Shown in pieces: positions 8,953 to 17,410 of a stretch of DNA of 64,000 nucleotides. How positions within the stretch are numbered: the stretch's first letter is position 1; each line of letters starts with the position of its first letter. Source of the DNA: Acidianus sp. HS-5 (lineage in GTDB: Archaea; Thermoproteota; Thermoprotei_A; Sulfolobales; Sulfolobaceae); assembly GCF_021655615.1 (NCBI RefSeq), contig NZ_AP025245.1, positions 1 through 64,000 of the forward strand, read 5' to 3'. Under the pieces are notes generated by a model. That model did not search any database. It was not told the origin of the DNA and worked only from the letters and a program-made list of their open reading frames with translations. The position numbers and the translations under genes were made by a program.

Positions 8953-8972
8953 TATTTGATTATGATCAAATA
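8953..8972. promoter_or_regulatory. Palindromic operator-like site before the ParA-like pair
   Basis: TATTTGAT and its exact reverse complement ATCAAATA flank a 4-bp spacer (TATG). A third copy of the half-site TATTTGAT occurs at 8989-8996. The site lies 8-27 bp upstream of the minus-strand ATG at 8945, where transcription machinery should bind, so occupancy by a repressor would block initiation. This is sequence-based inference. Confidence 0.5.
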
Positions 8973-9020
8973 AATCTTTTTCGTTTTTTATTTGATGAAA
9001 AATAAATTGATAAAAAACCT

Positions 9021-10088
9021 CTATTTTCTATAATTAGGGCCTATAATTTGTCCGTGGTAGATTTCTTCATTAGGCGAGATTAATGCCCCAAGCTTTCTTT
9101 CTCTTCCTCTAGTAGGACTAGCTGGATAGCTTACTGTTATCACTGAAGCTCCTATCTTTGCTTCTCTTCCTAGTATAGTGTAAGTTAAATAGCTTTTAGA
9201 TCCTACTTCGGCTTTAGGCTCTACTAGTGAGTGAGAGACTTCGCAATATGCTCCTATCTTTGCCTCATTTTCTATTGATGTATAATCTCTTATTAGAGAA
9301 TAATTTCCTACATATGCTCCTTTTCCTATATATGCTGGGCCTTTAATAACGGAATAGTCGTCAATTATGGCGTTATCTTCAATTATTACTCTCTTTCCTA
9401 TTACTGCAGTCTTTGAAATTTCGGCTTTTTCAGAAATTATTGAAGTGTTAAAATCCGACAATAAAACTTCTATTGCGTTTATAAGATCTTCTGGGTAGCC
9501 AACGTCTATCCATTTTCCAGACCATATGAAGTACCTTGAGGATGAGGAGATCTTTTTAAAGTATTCTAAAATATCAGTAAAATCTCCTCTAGGTATTATG
9601 TAAGCGCCTGCTAATGCAAGTGTTGTTTCGTCATTAACTATTTCGATTCTATTATCCACTATCCTAACTAAACCGTAAGTTTGCATCCCTTCTGAAACTG
9701 GAACTATGGAGAAAACTGCCCTTGAATTTCCCGTTATGTACGAATTCATTAAATTCATATAAAATTCTGGATCGGCAATTATATCTCCGAAGGCTAGTAG
9801 GAATTCGTCGTCTGGAATTTTGTCCATACCGTCAAGTACTGCTCCAGTTATCCCAGGTCTCTTCTGTCTTACAGTTTCGAAAGGAATGTCCACATTTATT
9901 GCGTCTTGAATTTGTTTTTCGCGTTCGTTAGTGACTATAACAGCCTCCTCTATTCCTGCTTTCTTTAAACCGTATAAAACATGGGAAATTACTGCCTTGC
10001 CTAAGATTGTTATTGTTTCCTTTTGTTCCTTCTCGGTATAAGGTCTTAATCCTTCTCCTTTTCCTGCTGCTAAAACTACTGCCTTCAT
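9021..10088 (-). CDS. GlmU-like sugar-1-phosphate nucleotidyltransferase with LbH domain
   Basis: This 355-aa protein has an N-terminal nucleotidyltransferase domain (VVLAAGKGEGLRPYT, residues 4-18) and a C-terminal left-handed beta-helix of hexapeptide repeats (from about residue 225: IGKRVIIEDNAIIDDYSVI and following). This is the layout of archaeal bifunctional enzymes such as Sulfurisphaera ST0452, which acetylate glucosamine-1-P and couple it to UTP. It overlaps glmS by 4 bp (ATGA), and the two enzymes act in the same route, fructose-6-P to UDP-GlcNAc, needed for N-glycans. The GlmU-type assignment rests on this context plus domain order; other sugar-1-P substrates are possible. Confidence 0.85.
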   Translation of the reverse strand: MKAVVLAAGKGEGLRPYTEKEQKETITILGKAVISHVLYGLKKAGIEEAVIVTNEREKQIQDAINVDIPFETVRQKRPGITGAVLDGMDKIPDDEFLLAFGDIIADPEFYMNLMNSYITGNSRAVFSIVPVSEGMQTYGLVRIVDNRIEIVNDETTLALAGAYIIPRGDFTDILEYFKKISSSSRYFIWSGKWIDVGYPEDLINAIEVLLSDFNTSIISEKAEISKTAVIGKRVIIEDNAIIDDYSVIKGPAYIGKGAYVGNYSLIRDYTSIENEAKIGAYCEVSHSLVEPKAEVGSKSYLTYTILGREAKIGASVITVSYPASPTRGRERKLGALISPNEEIYHGQIIGPNYRK

Positions 10089-11857
10089 CCTACTGTCACC
10101 GTTTTTGCTAGATTCCTAGGCTTATCTGGATCGTTTCCTCTCTTTACTGCTGAATAGTAAGCTATTAACTGTATTATAGGAGTAACTGCAAAAGAAGATA
10201 GTCTCTCATCTTCCACAGTAAGGAGGATTTCTTTATCTGTATTTAGTCTCTCGTTTACGCTTATGGAATACGTCTTTGCCTTTCTTGCCTTCATCTCTTG
10301 AACATTATTCTGTAACTCTCCTACAAGTTCTCCAAGATTTATGAAGACTACTGGGAAATCTTTTTCTACCAATGCTATAGGTCCATGTTTGCTCTCTCCT
10401 GCTGCGTAAGCCTCGGCATGTAAGTAAGCTATTTCCTTTATTTTTAATGCCCCTTCCATAGCAAAGGGCAGCGAAAGTCCTCTTCCCAAATAGTATGCAT
10501 TAGTTTTCATTGCTAGCTCTTCTCCTATTAGTTTTGCTTCTCCTTCGAAATTCAGACTTTTCCTTATGATGTCCTTTGCTTTATTTAAGTAAGTATAGTC
10601 GTCTCCTTTAATTAAGGAGTAAATGAGCTGGAGTGCGGCTATTTGTGAAGTGAAAGTTTTTGTTGCCGCGACTCCTATTTCTGGTCCTGCTCTGGTGTAA
10701 AGCTTAATGTCGCTCTGTCTGGCTATTGCGCTCTCAATTACGTTTGTTAGTGAAATTATCTTAGATCCATTAGTTTTGTACTCTTTTAATGCCATCATTA
10801 CATCGTAAGTTTCTCCGCTTTGGCTTATTGCTATTATCGCGTCGTCTTGATTTGTTTTTACGTTATAATATTCTGAAGCTATTATGGGCACTGCGTTAAA
10901 TCCTTCTCTTTGTAGAAGCAATGAGAAGTATAATCCTGCGTGATAGCTTGTTCCTGCCGCTATTACTATTATTCTTTTAGACTCCTCAAGGATTTTTACC
11001 GTATTTTTAACGTCTTCTATATCAGATATTAAACCAGAAATTGTGTCATCAACAGCTCTAGGACTTTCGTGTATTTCCTTAAGCATGTAATGAGAGTAAC
11101 CTTCTTTTGATGCAGCAGAAGCGTCCCAGGTTATTATTTTTATTCTATCCGATATGTCTACTTTTTTACCTCCATTCTCTATATAGATCTCGTTTGGGGT
11201 TACGTAACCGACATCTCCGTCTATTAGGATTAGCACTTTGTTAGTATAAGGTAAAAAGCTGGGTATATCGCTGGATACGAAATTCATTTTATCTCCTAAA
11301 CCTATAATAAGCGGATTGTCCTTTTTTGCAAAGAATATCTTATTTTCTCCTTTGATAATAGCAAGAACTGCGTAACTGCCTTGAATTGAGTTAATTGCAG
11401 ATTTAAAAGCGGAGAAGGAGTCCATTCCTCTCTTTTTGAATTCTTCAATTAAGTGCGGTATAACTTCTGTGTCAGTTTCACTCTTAAATTTATGACCTAA
11501 AGCTTCTAGATCTTCTCTGAGTTCTCTGAAATTCTTTATTGTTCCGTTATGAATTACTGCTACTGAATTAGTACAGTCTGTGTGGGGATGAGCATTTACA
11601 TCGTTAGGCTCTCCGTGTGTAGCCCATCTAGTGTGCCCTAGGAAAACTCTACCTGTCATTGATAGGACGTTTAGCTTTTTTACTACATCGTTGATTCTTC
11701 CTTTAGCTTTCCTTACTTCTAACTCATTATCTTCCATTGAAGCTATTCCTACGCTATCATAACCTCTATATTCTAACCTTTCCAAACACTGCACGGTTAT
11801 TGCAGCAAGCTTCTTTTCCTCCTCATTTTTTGAGATTACTCCAATTATTCCGCACAC
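10085..11857 (-). CDS. glmS: Glutamine--fructose-6-phosphate aminotransferase (isomerizing)
   Basis: This 590-aa enzyme starts GTG-encoded MCGIIGVISKN, giving the N-terminal cysteine nucleophile of the class II glutaminase domain, with LEYRGYDSVGIAS shortly after. Two SIS domains follow (about residues 275-590; ISQSGETYDV and the C-terminal PRNLAKTVTVG). It makes glucosamine-6-P from fructose-6-P and glutamine in the cytoplasm. It lies 18 bp downstream of mevalonate kinase and overlaps the GlmU-like gene by 4 bp. Length and motifs are as expected; the call is firm. Confidence 0.96.
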   Translation of the reverse strand: MCGIIGVISKNEEEKKLAAITVQCLERLEYRGYDSVGIASMEDNELEVRKAKGRINDVVKKLNVLSMTGRVFLGHTRWATHGEPNDVNAHPHTDCTNSVAVIHNGTIKNFRELREDLEALGHKFKSETDTEVIPHLIEEFKKRGMDSFSAFKSAINSIQGSYAVLAIIKGENKIFFAKKDNPLIIGLGDKMNFVSSDIPSFLPYTNKVLILIDGDVGYVTPNEIYIENGGKKVDISDRIKIITWDASAASKEGYSHYMLKEIHESPRAVDDTISGLISDIEDVKNTVKILEESKRIIVIAAGTSYHAGLYFSLLLQREGFNAVPIIASEYYNVKTNQDDAIIAISQSGETYDVMMALKEYKTNGSKIISLTNVIESAIARQSDIKLYTRAGPEIGVAATKTFTSQIAALQLIYSLIKGDDYTYLNKAKDIIRKSLNFEGEAKLIGEELAMKTNAYYLGRGLSLPFAMEGALKIKEIAYLHAEAYAAGESKHGPIALVEKDFPVVFINLGELVGELQNNVQEMKARKAKTYSISVNERLNTDKEILLTVEDERLSSFAVTPIIQLIAYYSAVKRGNDPDKPRNLAKTVTVG

Positions 11858-11875
11858 TAGTAAAGTCTTAATTTA

Positions 11876-12832
11876 CTAGCTTATTTCCTTTATCATTACA
11901 CCTTCCTGGCTAATACTAGAGTTAATTATTTTTGCGCCAATAGTTGATAGCAAAACCTTTGCCTTCTCATCTTCTAAACAGATTGATGAACCTCCTCCAC
12001 CTCCGCCGCTTATTTTACATCCTTTTAAGCCCAAAACCTTTGCTGTTGAAACTAAATTATCTATTGGTGGTAAGGTAACTCCTAATGACATTAATAGCCC
12101 ATGATTTACATACATCAATTCTCCTAACTCTTCCTCATCTCCTTTTTCTATAGCGGTTTTTGCTTTATTAACTACTTTACCTATTGATGAGATTATATCG
12201 CTGAATAAATCGGGATTTTTTTCCTTCAAGCTTTTTACTCTTCTTAAAATCTCGGTAGTTGTAGCTATCCTCCTAATATATCCTGAGATTATCCTAATTT
12301 TCCCGTTTATTCTCTCATATCCTCCTCCTTTAGGGAAGTATATTAATCCTCCTAAGGATGTAGTATAAGTATCCATCCTACTTCCTAAACCTTGCACTGT
12401 AAGCTCTATTTTGTGGGAGATCTTAGATATTTCTTCTCTGGTAAACTCTAAACCTAAGTATCTTGAGTATCCTCCCACTATTCCAACTATTACTGCAGCA
12501 CTTGTTCCTAAACCTACTGAAGGATCTACGGGTGATTCAATTTCTATTAATGCGTTTTTTCTTTTAGCCCCATATTCTTTTTCAAAGAAATTTATAGTCG
12601 ACAGTGCATAGGATAGGACTTTTGATGTTTCCTCACTTTCTAATTTCATTTCTTCTAAATCTACTTTTATTCCCTTAATTGACAGTGAGTTTGATTTTAA
12701 TATCATTTTATGATATGGCATAATTTTTATCTTCATCTTCTCACTTATTGCCATTGCAATTGCGGGCTCTCCATAAACTACTGCATGCTCTCCGAAGAGA
12801 GTTAGCTTTAGAGGAACTTCAACCTCAATCAA
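11876..12832 (-). CDS. mvk: Mevalonate kinase
   Basis: This 318-aa GHMP kinase phosphorylates mevalonate in isoprenoid lipid synthesis. The first strand VPLKLTLFGEHAVVYGEPA carries the mevalonate-kinase signature, the ATP loop is PSVGLGTSAAVIVG (about residues 94-107), and the C-terminal glycine loop KISGGGGGGSS precedes the end. The start codon is TTG at 12830-12832, overlapping the stop of the ThrRS-editing gene by 8 bp; no ATG is available in frame. The two later enzymes of the pathway are at 39.1-41.0 kb. Confidence 0.93.
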   Translation of the reverse strand: MIEVEVPLKLTLFGEHAVVYGEPAIAMAISEKMKIKIMPYHKMILKSNSLSIKGIKVDLEEMKLESEETSKVLSYALSTINFFEKEYGAKRKNALIEIESPVDPSVGLGTSAAVIVGIVGGYSRYLGLEFTREEISKISHKIELTVQGLGSRMDTYTTSLGGLIYFPKGGGYERINGKIRIISGYIRRIATTTEILRRVKSLKEKNPDLFSDIISSIGKVVNKAKTAIEKGDEEELGELMYVNHGLLMSLGVTLPPIDNLVSTAKVLGLKGCKISGGGGGGSSICLEDEKAKVLLSTIGAKIINSSISQEGVMIKEIS

Positions 12833-13982
12833 ACATTTTCACCGGAATATTTTGCTTCAACATAAGGGGGTCTTCGTCTTTTATCATTGAGTACAACTCA
12901 TCTATTGTAAGACTTATCTGTTCATCGGTTTTCCTTATTCTTACAGTAAGTGTTGTTGTTTTAATTTCTCTTTCTCCTACAATAGCTACGTAAGGTATCC
13001 AGTCCATTCCTGACCTCCTTATCTTATTTCCAAGTCCGTCATCCTTATTGTCTATCTCAACTCTAATACCTTTGGACAAGAGCTGGTTCGCGAATTCCTC
13101 TGCTTTTTCAAGGAATTCCTTCTTTACTGGCAGTAATCTAACGTGAACTGGAGAAAACCATAAAGGCAAATAAGGAGTGTTCATAGATTTTGCTTGAAGG
13201 AGGATATAGTAAATTAAATTGCCTACCCAGATGGTCGTCTTTCCTTCTTTTGTTTCCCAAATTTTTAATGAATTCTTGGAATCTTTATACTCTTTTGGAA
13301 AACCTAGCTGTTTTTCACCTAGGAAAGTAACTTCTATTTTTGGATCTTCATTAATACAAGGTAGAACTCTGCCGGAAGGTTTTATGTATTTGATTATCAT
13401 TGTTCCTTCTCTTTTTTCTCTTATTTCTTCATTAGATATTATAATACTTGAGGGAGATAATTCTCTCTTTAAATATTCTATAGTTGCAATCTTCATGAAA
13501 GATGCTTTAGGCGAAGAGGGGAATCCGAATTTGTTACATACTTCCAATTCCTCACTTTTGGAGAATTCTTCACTATTTGTTATTCTTCTAGACAGTTCGC
13601 TCAAAGGATGTCCATAACAGTTTATGCTGAAAGCTTTATACCATCCGAAAGGTGCTCTGTAAGTTTCTATTCCGCTTTCTTTTAATTCCTTTTCAATTTC
13701 TTTAAGGGAAGAAATTGCAACATCTGGAGATGATAAGTTGTTTGATAAGTGAGCATAAGGGTAAATAACTACACATGATGCTTTAACTTTTGAAAAAATG
13801 TCCTTAATGTTTTCTACTGCTTTTCTTTTAATTTCCTTATCATCACCTTTTTCTACTGTAGTAAAAACTACCAACACATTATCTTTTTTTAGTGAAGGTA
13901 AGTAGTCCTCTTCTGCGCTTTCAACAGCTTTTTCTTTAACTTCGTAAGAAAAATTTGATGCATGAATGAATAGTTGAATCAT
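12825..13982 (-). CDS. ThrRS-ed: free-standing threonyl-tRNA editing protein
   Basis: This 385-aa protein combines the archaeal N2 editing domain (start MIQLFIHASNFSYEV; a DTD-like fold over about residues 1-140) with a class II anticodon-binding domain (LPLWFSPVHVRLLPV at about 275-290 to the end), but has no complete catalytic core. Crenarchaea split threonyl-tRNA synthetase into a catalytic protein and this trans-editing protein, which removes Ser from mischarged tRNA-Thr. The catalytic partner is at 31.2-32.9 kb. It overlaps aCPSF2 upstream by 4 bp and mevalonate kinase downstream by 8 bp. Confidence 0.9.
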   Translation of the reverse strand: MIQLFIHASNFSYEVKEKAVESAEEDYLPSLKKDNVLVVFTTVEKGDDKEIKRKAVENIKDIFSKVKASCVVIYPYAHLSNNLSSPDVAISSLKEIEKELKESGIETYRAPFGWYKAFSINCYGHPLSELSRRITNSEEFSKSEELEVCNKFGFPSSPKASFMKIATIEYLKRELSPSSIIISNEEIREKREGTMIIKYIKPSGRVLPCINEDPKIEVTFLGEKQLGFPKEYKDSKNSLKIWETKEGKTTIWVGNLIYYILLQAKSMNTPYLPLWFSPVHVRLLPVKKEFLEKAEEFANQLLSKGIRVEIDNKDDGLGNKIRRSGMDWIPYVAIVGEREIKTTTLTVRIRKTDEQISLTIDELYSMIKDEDPLMLKQNIPVKMFD

Positions 13983-15244
13983 AGCTGTATTTCTTGTCCA
14001 TTTTCGGGGGCTATAACTTCTACTCCTAATTCTTGTTTTACGTGGTCTGCAAAGTATTGTGCACTATCAGCAGAGGAGTGAACTATTATAACCTTCTCAA
14101 GCTTATTTGAGGATTTAAGTATTTGCATTAGTTGGTCCCTACCAGCATGGCTGGAGAAGTCAAATAATTGTAACCTAGCTTTTAACATTGGAGAATCCTC
14201 GTCAAACTTTCCTAACTCCAAAAGTTTTCTTCCTGGAGTGTTATCAGCTTGGTAACTTACTAAGAATATAGCATTTTTAGGGTTGTCAGCAATTTTCTTA
14301 AAATAATAAACTGCTGGGCCTCCTTTTAACATTCCTGCACTGGCGACTATTACGCCGTTACTCTTATACGCTTTCTTCCTATCTTGTAAGCCGTTAACAT
14401 AATGGAATTCATTATATGCCTTCTTTAATGCTTCGTAATTATTAATGTAACCAGGATTATTAATCATGATTTCCATTATTGTTTTAACCATTCCGTCATA
14501 ATAAACAGGATATTGAATGTTCTTTTCTGCTAATATTGATAAGATCTCTTGACTTCTGGATAAGCTGAATGCGGGAACTAGTACTGTTCCCCCTTCTTCT
14601 AAAACCTCAATAATTGAGTTATAAAATTCATCTTCAACGCTTTGTCTTTGGTGATGGTTAAATTTACCGTACGTTGCTTCCGTAACTATTACTCTTGAAT
14701 CCTTCATTACTTCAAGGTCTGCAGGTTTCATTAGCTTTGTATTAGTTATGTTTATATCTCCAGTGTATGTTATATCTCCTTTATCCGTTTTTACTACAGT
14801 TACTGCACTGCCTGGTATGTGCCCTGCACTTGATGTTTTTATTCTGAAAGATCCTATTTCAAACTCTTCATTATATTTTATTGTTTTGAAATTATCCAAG
14901 GTCTTTTTTACTTCAACCCATTCGTAAGGTACCCTGGGTCCTGAAATCTTTAAAAAGTCCTTCAAGATAAGCTCTCCTATTTCCTTTGTTATTGAAGTTC
15001 CGTAAATTAGTTTGCTTCCAGAAATTTGATAGATAGGCAAAGCGCCTACGTGGTCTAAATGTGCGTGAGATACTATGAATGCTTTAACTTTTGAAGGCAT
15101 TTCCTGCAAAGGAAAGTTCGGTGTATCGTCAGGATTAAAGTTAACTCCGTAATCTAGAACTACACTTCCTTCAGGCCCTGCAACTTCTATTGCAGATCTG
15201 CCTACTTCCTGTCCTCCACCTAATATTTTCAGATGATAACTCAT
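13979..15244 (-). CDS. aCPSF2/RNase J-type beta-CASP ribonuclease
   Basis: This 421-aa metallo-beta-lactamase/beta-CASP nuclease has VSHAHLDHVG (about residues 53-62), the SAGHIPGSA and YTGDIN motifs, VTEATYG, and the beta-CASP end motifs VSYQADNTPGRKLLE, DFSSHAGRDQL and VHSSADSAQ. It lacks the KH domains of aCPSF1. The S. solfataricus protein of this group was described as a 5'-3' exonuclease in mRNA decay. The frame is open to 15499, but the ATG at 15244 (MSYHLKILGGGQEVGRS) matches the family N-terminus and avoids overlap with the divergent NAC gene. It heads the five-gene minus-strand run. Confidence 0.92.
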   Translation of the reverse strand: MSYHLKILGGGQEVGRSAIEVAGPEGSVVLDYGVNFNPDDTPNFPLQEMPSKVKAFIVSHAHLDHVGALPIYQISGSKLIYGTSITKEIGELILKDFLKISGPRVPYEWVEVKKTLDNFKTIKYNEEFEIGSFRIKTSSAGHIPGSAVTVVKTDKGDITYTGDINITNTKLMKPADLEVMKDSRVIVTEATYGKFNHHQRQSVEDEFYNSIIEVLEEGGTVLVPAFSLSRSQEILSILAEKNIQYPVYYDGMVKTIMEIMINNPGYINNYEALKKAYNEFHYVNGLQDRKKAYKSNGVIVASAGMLKGGPAVYYFKKIADNPKNAIFLVSYQADNTPGRKLLELGKFDEDSPMLKARLQLFDFSSHAGRDQLMQILKSSNKLEKVIIVHSSADSAQYFADHVKQELGVEVIAPENGQEIQL

Positions 15245-15298
15245 TTGGTAAACATTGTTAACCGCAAATAATAAGTTTGCCCTATATAATATTAAATT

Positions 15299-15640
15299 AT
15301 GAAAGTTCCAAAAGATCTTAAAGCTCTTCAAAGGATGGGAATTAAGGCCGAAAAGATAGATGCGCTTAGGGTTACAATAGAAACCGCTGATGAAATAATA
15401 ACAATAGAATCTCCAATGGTCATGAGGACTAGCGTTGGAGGACAAGAGGCAATAGTAGTATCCGGAGGAGAAACGAAAGTTGAGAAGAAAAATTCCCAAA
15501 AAGTAGAAGTAAAAGATGAGGACGTAAAATTCGTAATGGAGCAGACAGGGAAGCCCGAGAATGAAGTTAAAGAAGCTTTAATAAAAGCTAACGGCGACAT
15601 AGCTAAGGCTATAATGATTTTGAATGGACAAGAGTCCTGA
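15299..15640 (+). CDS. nac: Nascent polypeptide-associated complex protein
   Basis: This 113-aa protein has the NAC core (MGIKAEKIDALRVTI through about residue 60) and a C-terminal UBA domain (DVKFVMEQTGKPENEVKEA and following). Archaeal NAC is a homodimer at the ribosome exit tunnel that contacts nascent chains. It is divergent from aCPSF2 across 54 bp, with ctatataata shortly upstream. The TATA-like element lies only about 10-18 bp before the annotated ATG, so initiation at Met13 (15335) is a possible alternative. Its end overlaps the convergent HTH gene by 32 bp. Confidence 0.93.
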   Translation: MKVPKDLKALQRMGIKAEKIDALRVTIETADEIITIESPMVMRTSVGGQEAIVVSGGETKVEKKNSQKVEVKDEDVKFVMEQTGKPENEVKEALIKANGDIAKAIMILNGQES

Positions 15641-16328
15641 GGGACTTTATTAGCTCTTCTTCGTTTCTTTTAGTGGATACTATGACATTTATTCCCTCCC
15701 TATCTGCAAGGTCTATTGAAAGTGGATCCATTTTTAAAGGTTTATGAAAGACTACTACGTCAGGTTTTACAGGAGAAATCTTTAATGCTATCATAGGAGA
15801 TCTTCCGCTGGTAACTTTAGTGAAGACTATTACTCTGTTAAAAACTAAAGAGAGGAACTGGTAAAATTCCATACCGCTTAACGAAGTTATTGCGGTTAAA
15901 CTATCTACTACTACATAACCGTAAATTTTCTTTAAATTAATGGTAGAATTGAGGGGAATTCCGTCAACCGCTATTGTTAGCTCATCAAAGCAAACCGGAG
16001 TCTCAAAATCTCTCATATCCATTATAAAGGGGAAATTGAGGGTGAAAGACTTACTGAGCTCAGATATAACTTTAAACCCTCTTCTCTCATCTATTTCTAT
16101 TAAACCTTGCACAAATTTCTTTACGAAAGCGCTTCCAGGCTGTCTTCTACTTCTTTCATAATCTGCAATAACTGTTTGTGAAATCCCTAAAACTCTTGCA
16201 AGCTCTGCTTGTGAAATTCCGAACATTTCTCTCCATTTTTTCATTGATAGTCCTATATTGGAACTCCATACTATGTCTCCTGCAATTCTCTTTGCTATTA
16301 ACTCTATTACGTAATCACTAGCCATCAA
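15609..16328 (-). CDS. Archaeal XRE-type HTH transcriptional regulator (COG1709-like)
   Basis: This 239-aa protein has a Cro/CI-type helix-turn-helix near the N-terminus (WREMFGISQAELARVLGIS, followed by QTVIADYERSRRQPG, about residues 32-65). The remaining 160 residues form an alpha/beta domain typical of the widespread archaeal family of predicted regulators with this layout. Targets are unknown. Two tandem Met codons begin the frame; either could be the start. It is convergent with NAC and lies just upstream of tRNA-Pro. Confidence 0.85.
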   Translation of the reverse strand: MMASDYVIELIAKRIAGDIVWSSNIGLSMKKWREMFGISQAELARVLGISQTVIADYERSRRQPGSAFVKKFVQGLIEIDERRGFKVISELSKSFTLNFPFIMDMRDFETPVCFDELTIAVDGIPLNSTINLKKIYGYVVVDSLTAITSLSGMEFYQFLSLVFNRVIVFTKVTSGRSPMIALKISPVKPDVVVFHKPLKMDPLSIDLADREGINVIVSTKRNEEELIKSLRTLVHSKSL

Positions 16329-16361
16329 AAATATTAAGTTAAGAGTAAATAATAAAACGTG

Positions 16362-16437
<76 letters not shown>

Positions 16438-16477
16438 TGGAAAAAGCTTTAAAACTGTTAAAGAGAAGATAAAGAAT

Positions 16478-16551
<74 letters not shown>

Positions 16552-16556
16552 CTGTG

Positions 16557-16568
16557 GGGGGTACCCCC
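16557..16568. repeat. 12-bp perfect palindrome beside the att site
   Basis: GGGGGTACCCCC is a perfect palindrome that begins 6 bp beyond the 3' end of tRNA-Ala, inside the intN frame. It could act as a tRNA terminator hairpin or as an arm-type site of the recombinase; either is inference. Confidence 0.4.
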
Positions 16569-16867
16569 TAAAACCCCTACTGCTAACGTAAAATTCCACT
16601 ATCTTATCTAAGGGGCTCACGTAACGGTCCCTTCTCTTTCCTCCATTGTCCTTCTCTATTAAGTAAACATAATACTTTCCCTTAACCTCACGAATTCTTA
16701 TATCACCAAATGTGAAAACTTTATTACCCATGTCATTCCCAGCTTTATAATTATCACGGGAGGCTATTTAAGGAGTGTTAATTATCAAATCTAACGTGGG
16801 ATTGGAAGAAGGCGATAACAATTCCGCAACTCTGTAAAAAACTTAATTTAGCTCGTTCTTACATAAA

Positions 16868-17410
16868 TTATATTACTCTAAATGCAAATATCTCTCTTTT
16901 ACCAGTTTTCGTGCCTTTCTTAACTTTTACTATTGCTATATTATCTTTGATACTCACTTTGCCTCTTATTCTTGCAGATAAAATTTTTCCAGGGAAAACG
17001 TAAATTGCTTCGAATGGATATTCAGTAATTTCATTTTCGTATATATCTTCGTACAAATTATATCCTAACTTTAATCTTGCCTTAAATGCAATGTAAAAAT
17101 CTATCATAGGATAATTTACGCTTAACAAGTTTATTTCCACCTTGCTTACTTTCTCGTCTACCTTTCTCCTGTTAACCCTTAAAGTTTCTTGATTGAGATA
17201 ATACTGCATATTTTCTTTCAATTTTTCCTTTTCTTCCTCGATTTTCTCTTTATCTAGTGAGGCATAATATCCTTCCTTATCGTAATAATAAAAAGTTGAG
17301 ATAAACAATCCTTTACCGTTTCTGGCTATGGTAAAATATCCCTTAGCGTAAATTGGAGTAACTTTTTCGCTCACAACTATTAATAAACTTTCTTCCTCAT
17401 CTTTTTTCAT
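16868..17410 (-). CDS. Hypothetical protein divergent from thrC
   Basis: I do not recognise this 180-aa protein. It is beta-rich at both ends with a charged helical middle (residues 52-90, runs of Lys and Glu) and a basic C-terminal strand pair (KVKKGTKTGKREIFAFRVI). It has no membrane segment or cysteine motif. Its ATG (17408-17410) overlaps the ATG of threonine synthase on the other strand by two bases, so at least one of the two starts may lie further inside. The next in-frame Met is near residue 68, which argues for the long form. Confidence 0.6.
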   Translation of the reverse strand: MKKDEEESLLIVVSEKVTPIYAKGYFTIARNGKGLFISTFYYYDKEGYYASLDKEKIEEEKEKLKENMQYYLNQETLRVNRRKVDEKVSKVEINLLSVNYPMIDFYIAFKARLKLGYNLYEDIYENEITEYPFEAIYVFPGKILSARIRGKVSIKDNIAIVKVKKGTKTGKREIFAFRVI

